NCBI GenBank assembly: GCA_934378025.1 | Contig: CAKRPM010000081.1 | Coordinates: 1-6,188 of the forward strand | Source: an uncultured Eubacteriales bacterium | GTDB lineage: Bacteria; Bacillota; Clostridia; Oscillospirales; QAKW01 | Direction of reading: 5' to 3' | Length of the DNA stretch: 6,188 bases | Shown: piece after piece, positions 1 to 5,138 of the stretch | Numbering within the stretch: the stretch's first letter is position 1 | Layout of the letters: each line of letters opens with the position of its first letter | Made by a program: the position numbers and the translations under genes | Notes under the pieces: generated by a model | Database searches by the model: none | Told to the model about the DNA's origin: nothing | What the model saw: the letters and a program-made list of their open reading frames with translations, nothing else

Positions 1-327
1 GTCAAATGGGCCTCGGACAACGGAATTGTAAACGGCGTCAGCAGCACAAAATTTGCACCGGAAGAAAATGTAACGCGTGAGCAGATTTGCAAGATGATGG
101 TGACCTACTGCAAGTTTGCCGGCATCACCCTTAAAAACATCCGCGAACCGATCGTCTTTAAGGACAACGCAAAGATTTCCGGCTGGGCGAAGCAATACGT
201 GCAAAAATGCCAGACAGCAGGACTGGTCAACGGTTCGGGCGGATACTTCAATCCCCAGGGCAATGCAACCCGTGCGGAAGTGGCCACGATCCTTATGAAT
301 TTCGATGACAACTATAATGTGCTGTAA
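1..327 (+). CDS. C-terminal end of an S-layer homology (SLH) domain surface protein (5' partial)
   Basis: The frame is open from the first base, so the start lies upstream and only the last 108 residues are visible. Two SLH repeats can be read. The first (about residues 1-41) runs from VKWASDNGIVNG to the conserved TREQ (25-28). The second (about 51-101) contains FKD, GWAKQYVQKC, GLVNGSGGYFNP and TRAEVATILMNF, with TRAE at 90-93. SLH repeats usually come in threes and bind pyruvylated secondary wall polymer, holding the protein non-covalently on the cell surface; a third repeat probably lies just upstream. The protein ends only seven residues after the second repeat, so the SLH block is C-terminal. 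The internal ATG at 94 is not a start, because SLH sequence continues unbroken upstream of it. The cargo domain is outside the window, so the function beyond wall attachment is unknown. An intrinsic terminator follows, making this a separate transcription unit from the next gene. Confidence 0.93.
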   Translation, partial: VKWASDNGIVNGVSSTKFAPEENVTREQICKMMVTYCKFAGITLKNIREPIVFKDNAKISGWAKQYVQKCQTAGLVNGSGGYFNPQGNATRAEVATILMNFDDNYNVL

Positions 328-351
328 ATATTATACAGTCTAAAACATCCC

Positions 352-392
352 AAAAATAAAGCCCGGCACCTTCGGTGCCGGGCCTTAATTTT
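352..392 (+). terminator. Intrinsic terminator of the SLH gene
   Basis: A perfect 10-bp GC-rich stem (361-370 with 374-383) closes a TTC loop. It is preceded by an A-rich run (352-360) and followed by an interrupted T-rich tail (TTAATTTT, 385-392). It starts about 33 bases after the SLH stop codon and should separate that transcript from the downstream gene. The tail is not a pure T run, so efficiency may be moderate. The A-rich upstream flank could also let it act in the opposite direction. Confidence 0.85.
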
Positions 393-488
393 CGACAGTT
401 GTCGTGTTGATCCTTTATGATTTTAAAGGGGTTTTCCATGTCCTGCTGCAATTCACGCCCCCAAACCGACATTTCACGAAATTGCCGC

Positions 489-528
489 TCGAAAGGGATC
501 GAAATCCTGTATAATATCTCTGTAAAAT
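489..528 (+). promoter_or_regulatory. Candidate sigma-A promoter for the 1438-residue surface protein
   Basis: A perfect -10 consensus, TATAAT, lies at 510-515, about 37 bases before the start codon. Initiation near 522 would give a leader of roughly 30 bases containing the ribosome binding site. A second possible -10 (TAAAAT) is at 523-528. The -35 element is poor: TCGAAA occurs at 489-494 (15 bases before TATAAT) and 499-504 (18 bases before TAAAAT), matching TTGACA at four of six positions in each case. A weak -35 may mean dependence on an activator, but that is inference. Placement after the upstream terminator supports an independent promoter here. Confidence 0.5.
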
Positions 529-535
529 ACTGCTT

Positions 536-544
536 AAAAAGGGG
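536..544 (+). promoter_or_regulatory. Ribosome binding site for the 553 start
   Basis: AAAAAGGGG at 536-544 is an approximate Shine-Dalgarno sequence (AAGGGG in place of AAGGAGG). It ends 8 bases before the ATG at 553. It supports the upstream start, which matters because this choice includes an unusual hydrophobic stretch ahead of the conventional signal peptide. No in-frame ATG lies between that stretch and the signal peptide. Confidence 0.7.
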
Positions 545-552
545 CGATCACC

Positions 553-747
553 ATGCGTAAATTTAAGGAGCTGAGCGGCAAAGAAAAAGCGGAATATGCG
601 GCAATTATCCTCTTGCTTCCGCTGTTTCTTCTGTTTCGTCAACTCGGCAAAAACATTAAATGGCTGTCGTTGCGCAAGCATCAATTAACCGCTTGCGCGC
701 TGTGTGCGGCGCTTATTTTGGGCGCGTTGCCGCTGACGGCCTTTGCC
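553..747 (+). other. N-terminal export region: extra hydrophobic segment followed by a signal peptide
   Basis: Residues 1-65 contain two hydrophobic stretches. The first, AAIILLLPLFLLF (16-28), follows a charged N-terminus (MRKFKELSGKEK). The second, from ACALCAALILGALP to AFA (47-65), follows the basic RKH (41-43) and has a textbook small-x-small cleavage site before Asp66. The second stretch alone would be an ordinary Sec signal peptide. The first makes this an unusually long leader, either an extended signal peptide or an upstream-start artefact. No in-frame ATG separates the two. Confidence 0.65.
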
Positions 748-3700
748 GATAACGTATCCCTTACGGTCGTGACGGAATTTGCTATCGGCGTAAATAAAAT
801 CAATGTCAAAAATTCACCCGACAATTCTTGGACCTACGGCTACGATACTGCAGTAGTGGCAAAAGATGCCGCAACATTACCCTCGGGCGGCTGGACTTGG
901 GCTCTTCAATCCAATCTTACCACTGCGGAGTATACTCTAAAGCTGAAAAATTACAACGGTTCCTACATTCTTGCAAAAAATGTGGAACTGCATTCCGGCA
1001 GTCGTTGCAAACTTACTTTGGAGCTTTCCGGTTACAATACCGTCACCTCACAGAATTACGGTCTGCGGCTGGGCTACTGCGATGTCCTGCTTACCGGCGA
1101 CGGAAATCTCACCGTAAAGACCACCGATAACTCGTCGGCCTTTGAAGCAAGCTCCCTAACGGTGGATCTCCCGTCCAATAGAACACTGGATATTACCGCC
1201 ACCGGCACGCAGAGTTACGGTTCAAGCGGTATCCATGCCGTATCGAATTTTTCGCTGCGCAGCGGCACGGTTAAAGTGGATATTACCAATACCACCGGTC
1301 AATCGGATTGCGGTGCGGTCGGCATTGAAGCCGGTGCCGTCACCGTGGACGGCGGTTCTTTGAAAATTGTTTCCTCAAATCCGAATGAAAACGGCACCTC
1401 ATGGGGAATTCGCGGAATTTCGAAATACAATAACGAAAAGAACGTGTGGGAATATCCTGCGGAGGTATCTTTTAACGACGGTTTGATTGATATTAAAGCC
1501 GGTGTGGCTGCCGATACGCTCAATGCCCCGAAAGTTTCCGACGCGATTAAGCTTTGGGCGGGAAAAGCCGACGATCGCTCCGATAAAGAAATATACAACC
1601 CCGAAAAATTCCAAAGCTATACCTACTTTACCACCGAACATGTGCACTGCAAATGCGGCGCCATGACTTCGCATAAGGAATTGCAAACCTGCTCCTATTA
1701 TCGTAAAGAATCCTATCAACCGTGGACGGACAGCACCGCCATGCCGGGCTCCGGCACCTTCTATTTAAAGAATGATGTCGTATTAAGCAGCACCTGGGAG
1801 ATTTCAGGAACCGTCAATATTTGCCTGAACGGTCACAGCATTATCGCCGGCGGCAACTTTGATGCAATAAAAATCACCGACGGTTCGCTTACCTTATCCG
1901 ATTGTTCTCCGGCAGACCGGCAAGGCAACATCACACATGCACCCGGCACTGTCGGCAGAGGCATTGTCACCAAGGAATTTACCCGTTACACCACTGCCTT
2001 GAAAATGTACGGCGGTAATATCACCGGCAATTCCGGTGAAAACGGCGCCGGAATATACTGCGGAACCAGAGCAGAGGTTACCATTAAAGGCGGCACCATT
2101 ACCAACAATACCGCCACGGAAAACGGCGGCGGCCTGTATTGTGCAGGCAATGCTTTCCTGGACGGCGGCACCATTTCCGGCAACTCCGCAAAATACGGCG
2201 GCGGCATATATATCATCAAAGGAAATGTCAGCGACTCGGTGTATGACGCGGTTGAAATGACGGGCGGCACCGTCACCGAAAATACCGCCACGGAAAGCGG
2301 CGGCGGAGTTTACGACAGATACCGTTTTGTTTTGCGCGGCTTTAAGGAGGGCTTCTCCTCCTCTTATGATGTGGGAGATTGCACCGCCGTGGTGCAGAAC
2401 AACACCTCGGGTCCCGAAGGCGCAAAAATAACGGATAATGTTTCTTTCAGCGCAGGACAATGCCTGCACCTTTGGAACAACTTTACCGGCGGCTATGTGT
2501 CTTTGCATCTGACAGGGGAGGATACTACGGCTGCCATTCCGTACACCAACCTGACCAGCACCTTCCGAATCATTAAAGGCACCGCCTCCACCCTGCATTG
2601 CGACGATCGGAAATTTATGCCGCAGCTGGATGCATCCAAAAATAAAATTGTACTTGTCAAAGCACTGAAAACCCTTTCGGAAGCGGACTTTGACTTTACA
2701 CCGCCGTCCGGAAATCTGACGTATGACGGTCAGATAAAAACGGCGGCCGTCACTGCCAAAGCAGGGATCAATTGCGGAAAAATCACCGTTAAATATTATG
2801 ATGAAAACCATGAGCGGGTCTATGAACCCAAGAAAGCCGGAACCTACACCGTTTCGATCGATCTTGAAGAGAATGAAACGTATGCCGAGCTCACCGATGT
2901 TCATGCCGCAAGCTGGAAATTTACCATCACACCCAAAGATGTATCTGCCTCTGAGATTGAAATTACCGGCATGGATCAAACCTATCTATATACCGGTGCT
3001 GCCATTAAGCCCACTCCCACTGTTACGGTGGATGGCAACAAACTCACTCTAAACAAGGATTATACCGTAACCTACGAGAACAATACCAATATCGGCACTG
3101 CCGGCGTAACGGTAACACTCAGCGGTGATTACCGCGGCAGCCGCAAACTCAAATTCAGCATCACCTACGGTCATGCATCCGAGCTCATGTATACCCTGCC
3201 GACGGCCAATGAAAACGGTTGGTACAACGGAGATGTCGTCATTTCTGCGAAAAACGGCTTTACCATCGGCGAAACGGCGCAGAGCTTTTCGGATAGTCTG
3301 GTATTGACCGGCGAAACCGCAAGAGGCGGCAAGCAAATCTTCTTAAAAGCGGCAAGCGGCGAGGTTTATTGTACCGTCATCTCTTATAAAATCGATCGTC
3401 AGGCGCCGAGCGATGTGAAGATTCGGTATAATGAAAGCGAATTTAAATCCTTGCTCAATCGGCTGACCTTCGGGCTGTTTTTCAAGAACACCGTAAAAGT
3501 TGAAACCACCGCCACAGACGCCCTCAGCGGAATCGATCAAATTCAATATTTTGCTGCGGACGCCGAGGTGCAAGATCCCGAAAACATCACCGGGTGGGAA
3601 AACAGTCTGACCATTACCGCCCAAAGCAAAAAGATGATCTATGTGAAGGTAACCGACAAAGCCGGTAACCGCGTGATCCTGCTCGATCAAGGGGTCGTAG

Positions 3701-4869
3701 TGTACAGCGACAGTGCTGTTTCTCCCGCCACGGCAACCTTTGACCTTAAAGACGGCAACAGAAAAGATATTGACTTTACGATCAGCTTCAACGGCAACAC
3801 CTTCCGCGAGCTTAGAAACGGAGAAACGCTGCTGGTGAGCGGCAATGACTACACCGTTTCCGGAAATGCCATCACCGTTTCCAAGGAATACTTTGCCCGC
3901 TTCGGTGCCGGAACCGTGCAGAATTTAACCTTTGTATTTGATCCGCTGGGTGAGCGTGCGGCAACGGACGGCACAGTGGTTGCAGCCATTCGCATTATTG
4001 ATTCCACCCATGTCCACAATCCTGTGAAGCATCCTGCCAATGCCGCCACCTGTACAAAGGACGGCAATATCGAATATTACACCTGCACCGGTTGTAACGA
4101 ACGGTTTAAAGACGCAGCCTGCACGCAGACGGTAACGGAAAACGAGATCATCCTTAAGGCACTCAATCACGAGGGCGCAGTTTTGACGGACGCCGTCACT
4201 GAGCAGTGCACGACCGATGGAAACCTGGCTTATTGGTACTGCGCTCACTGCAACCGCTATTTTGCCGATCGCAACGGCGCGTTGAACCCCGAAAAGGCCT
4301 ATCCGAACAAGGATACATTCGTGAAAAAGGCGCTTGGTCATGACTTTACGGAATGGTATGTCACCACCCCGGCCACCTTTACGGAAAAAGGCGAAAAGAT
4401 CCGCGCCTGCAATCGCTGCAACAAACAGGAAACCGAAGAAATCGCAAAACTTGTCCCCACCATGACCAAGGGACAAAACGGAAGCTTTACACAAAAGAAA
4501 GATTCCTCTCTGACGTTTGGCAGCAATCTGCCGTTAGATGAAAATGCGGTCATTTCGGTGGATGGAAACGTGCTGCCGAACAGCGCATATCGGCTGGCGG
4601 GCAAATCGGATATTACCCTGTCGGAAAGCTATCTTAATAAGCTTGCTGCCGGCAACCATACACTTTCGATTCAAACAGCGGACGGCACAGTGAAAACCAC
4701 TTTCACCGTTGTAGCGGCAAAGGGTAACGAAAACCCGACAACCCTTCCGGGGAAATCACCGCAAACCGGTGACAGCCGCCGGTTTGCATGGTGGATTGTA
4801 CTGCTGATCAGCGGTCTTTCGCTGACCGGTGTAACCGTTTCCCGAAAGAAGAAAAAATCCGCAAAATAA
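553..4869 (+). CDS. Large modular sortase-anchored surface protein (beta-helix, Ig-like, X2-like and Cys-repeat modules; SPQTG anchor)
   Basis: Complete, 1438 residues, probably a wall-bound adhesin or glycan-binding protein. Modules in order: a hydrophobic segment (16-28); a signal peptide whose likely cleavage site is AFA|D (65/66); a beta-strand-rich region resembling Cthe_2159-type carbohydrate-binding beta-helices (about 125-335); an HVHCKCG linker (363-369); a second right-handed beta-helix with CLNGHSI (424-430) and four GGxIT-type repeats (487-588); MBG/Ig-like domains (about 706-870); a GWYNGDV-type and an AP...VTDKAGN Ig-like module (about 871-1051); an X2-like Ig module (about 1055-1150); CxxC repeats (about 1153-1298); a second X2-like module (about 1301-1387); and SPQTGD (1402-1407), a membrane helix (about 1411-1429) and the basic tail RKKKKSAK. 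No catalytic motif was recognised. ATG at 553 is chosen from its ribosome binding site. Own promoter and terminator suggest a monocistronic gene. Domain names are recognised by eye; exact family assignments are tentative, the surface location is not. Confidence 0.93.
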   Translation: MRKFKELSGKEKAEYAAIILLLPLFLLFRQLGKNIKWLSLRKHQLTACALCAALILGALPLTAFADNVSLTVVTEFAIGVNKINVKNSPDNSWTYGYDTAVVAKDAATLPSGGWTWALQSNLTTAEYTLKLKNYNGSYILAKNVELHSGSRCKLTLELSGYNTVTSQNYGLRLGYCDVLLTGDGNLTVKTTDNSSAFEASSLTVDLPSNRTLDITATGTQSYGSSGIHAVSNFSLRSGTVKVDITNTTGQSDCGAVGIEAGAVTVDGGSLKIVSSNPNENGTSWGIRGISKYNNEKNVWEYPAEVSFNDGLIDIKAGVAADTLNAPKVSDAIKLWAGKADDRSDKEIYNPEKFQSYTYFTTEHVHCKCGAMTSHKELQTCSYYRKESYQPWTDSTAMPGSGTFYLKNDVVLSSTWEISGTVNICLNGHSIIAGGNFDAIKITDGSLTLSDCSPADRQGNITHAPGTVGRGIVTKEFTRYTTALKMYGGNITGNSGENGAGIYCGTRAEVTIKGGTITNNTATENGGGLYCAGNAFLDGGTISGNSAKYGGGIYIIKGNVSDSVYDAVEMTGGTVTENTATESGGGVYDRYRFVLRGFKEGFSSSYDVGDCTAVVQNNTSGPEGAKITDNVSFSAGQCLHLWNNFTGGYVSLHLTGEDTTAAIPYTNLTSTFRIIKGTASTLHCDDRKFMPQLDASKNKIVLVKALKTLSEADFDFTPPSGNLTYDGQIKTAAVTAKAGINCGKITVKYYDENHERVYEPKKAGTYTVSIDLEENETYAELTDVHAASWKFTITPKDVSASEIEITGMDQTYLYTGAAIKPTPTVTVDGNKLTLNKDYTVTYENNTNIGTAGVTVTLSGDYRGSRKLKFSITYGHASELMYTLPTANENGWYNGDVVISAKNGFTIGETAQSFSDSLVLTGETARGGKQIFLKAASGEVYCTVISYKIDRQAPSDVKIRYNESEFKSLLNRLTFGLFFKNTVKVETTATDALSGIDQIQYFAADAEVQDPENITGWENSLTITAQSKKMIYVKVTDKAGNRVILLDQGVVVYSDSAVSPATATFDLKDGNRKDIDFTISFNGNTFRELRNGETLLVSGNDYTVSGNAITVSKEYFARFGAGTVQNLTFVFDPLGERAATDGTVVAAIRIIDSTHVHNPVKHPANAATCTKDGNIEYYTCTGCNERFKDAACTQTVTENEIILKALNHEGAVLTDAVTEQCTTDGNLAYWYCAHCNRYFADRNGALNPEKAYPNKDTFVKKALGHDFTEWYVTTPATFTEKGEKIRACNRCNKQETEEIAKLVPTMTKGQNGSFTQKKDSSLTFGSNLPLDENAVISVDGNVLPNSAYRLAGKSDITLSESYLNKLAAGNHTLSIQTADGTVKTTFTVVAAKGNENPTTLPGKSPQTGDSRRFAWWIVLLISGLSLTGVTVSRKKKKSAK
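2011..2316 (+). repeat. Four glycine-rich beta-helix coils (GGxIT ... NGGGxY)
   Basis: Residues 487-588 of the large protein contain four copies of a GG(N/T)(I/V)(T/S)xN ... GGGxY pattern, starting at 487, 513, 538 and 571 (spacing 26, 25 and 33 residues). Examples are GGTITNNTATENGGGLYC and GGTVTENTATESGGGVYD. This resembles polymorphic-outer-membrane-protein-type coils of right-handed parallel beta-helices. Copies two and four also share a 26-base DNA repeat with a single mismatch (2107-2132 and 2281-2306), which suggests recent duplication or gene conversion. The longer fourth spacing carries an insertion rich in Asp and Val. Confidence 0.8.
4009..4446 (+). repeat. Tandem Cys-x10-Cys-x2-Cys repeats
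   Basis: Residues 1153-1298 hold three related units. The first has Cys1167, Cys1178 and Cys1181 (TCTKDGNIEYYTCTGC). The second has Cys1219, Cys1230 and Cys1233 (QCTTDGNLAYWYCAHC). The third keeps only the CxxC pair (1286, 1289) and has Phe1276 where the first Cys would be. His residues flank the units (HVHNPVKH, LNHEG, LGHDF). This repeat type is common in clostridial surface proteins and has no established function known to me. Metal binding or disulfides are possible but inferred. Confidence 0.75.
4756..4866 (+). other. C-terminal cell-wall sorting signal, SPQTG type
   Basis: The end of the 1438-residue protein has the three parts of a sortase substrate: SPQTGD (residues 1402-1407), a hydrophobic helix (about 1411-1429, with WWIVLLISGLSLTGV) and a short basic tail (RKKKKSAK). 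The first motif position is Ser rather than Leu. Cleavage would be expected between Thr1405 and Gly1406. (S/P)PxTG motifs are known substrates of the Clostridioides difficile class B sortase; applying that to this organism is inference. Confidence 0.85.
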
Positions 4870-4883
4870 TCAAAAATCCTTTT

Positions 4884-4918
4884 AAAAAGGCGACGGAAAA
4901 TTTTCCGTCGCCTTTTTT
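4884..4918 (+). terminator. Strong palindromic intrinsic terminator after the large surface-protein gene
   Basis: Bases 4884-4917 form a perfect 34-base palindrome: AAAAAGGCGACGGAAAA followed by its exact complement. It folds into a stem with an eight-base GC-rich core (GGCGACGG with CCGTCGCC) and ends in six T residues (4913-4918). It begins 14 bases after the stop codon. Its symmetry means it could also stop transcripts arriving from the convergent minus-strand gene. Confidence 0.92.
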
Positions 4919-5080
4919 CGGGCGGTTTATGAGTTGTTCTTTTGGGGGTGATAGAAAAGCTGTGTTGTCTTGCCCCTGCATAGAAGCCAAGTTTTCTGTT
5001 TGTCCGAAAAATTTTACAGTCTTGACTCGGACGTCCCAATGAAAAGCAAAGTGCTTTTCATCCCGCCTGATGATTGCGGC
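4919..5080. other. Convergent intergenic spacer without a credible gene
   Basis: Together with the flanking terminators this forms the 269-base gap (4870-5138) between the two convergent surface-protein genes. I see no RNA gene and no supported coding sequence. A 37-codon open frame at 4929-5042 lacks a ribosome binding site and recognisable content. Weak symmetry is present: GTCCGA (5002-5007) can pair with TCGGAC (5027-5032) around an AT-rich loop, and a separate 9-bp hairpin follows at 5040-5060. Confidence 0.6.
5040..5060. repeat. Short perfect inverted repeat (hairpin)
   Basis: TGAAAAGCA (5040-5048) pairs exactly with TGCTTTTCA (5052-5060) around a three-base loop. No T-run follows on either strand, so it is not a standard terminator. 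It may be a secondary mRNA 3'-end structure or incidental. It lies 20 bases from the larger inverted repeat at 5081-5135. Confidence 0.55.
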
Positions 5081-5135
5081 TTTATCAACAAAGCGGTCGG
5101 CTCTGTATGGAGCCGACCGCTTTGCTTTTGATAAA
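5081..5135 (-). terminator. Long inverted repeat, probable terminator of the minus-strand surface-protein gene
   Basis: Bases 5089-5103 pair perfectly with 5110-5124 (15 bp, GC-rich core GCGGTCGGCTC) around a six-base loop. After a three-base bulge (5125-5127) an outer AT-rich 8-bp arm continues (TTTATCAA 5081-5088 with TTGATAAA 5128-5135). It starts three bases beyond the minus-strand stop codon at 5139, the right place for a terminator. The minus-strand T tract (CTTTGTTGAT) is interrupted, and the plus-strand side (CTTTGCTTTT) is at least as T-rich, so it may be bidirectional. Confidence 0.75.
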
Positions 5136-5138
5136 CTC

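Noticed and set aside
94..327. ATG at 94 as the start of a small protein
   Set aside because: The same frame is open from base 1 and encodes the first part of an SLH repeat, so the ATG is internal.
417..560. 47-residue open frame between the SLH gene and the large gene, overlapping the latter's start
   Set aside because: No ribosome binding site precedes it, it runs through the promoter and Shine-Dalgarno region of the next gene, and its product shows no recognisable features.
2011..2316. CRISPR-like or tandem DNA repeat array
   Set aside because: The periodicity is in codons of an uninterrupted reading frame with diverged copies. There are no equal spacers, and it is explained by beta-helix coils.
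1894..2979. 361-codon open frame on the minus strand
   Set aside because: It lies wholly antisense to recognisable beta-helix and Ig-like modules. It is a by-product of the repetitive, glycine- and threonine-rich coding strand, with no recognisable domain.
4009..4446. Zinc-ribbon DNA-binding or rubredoxin-like domain from the CxxC pairs
   Set aside because: The protein has a signal peptide and sorting signal, so it is extracellular. The units do not show the paired CxxC spacing of rubredoxin or classical zinc ribbons.
5002..5032. GTCCGA/TCGGAC inverted repeat as a small RNA or attachment site
   Set aside because: Only six base pairs with a 19-base loop, and no promoter, T-run or matching second copy in the window.
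4929..5042. 37-residue Cys-containing open frame after the large gene's terminator
   Set aside because: It starts right after a strong terminator, has no ribosome binding site, and ends inside an inverted repeat. It is the tail of a longer shadow frame overlapping the 3' end of the large gene.
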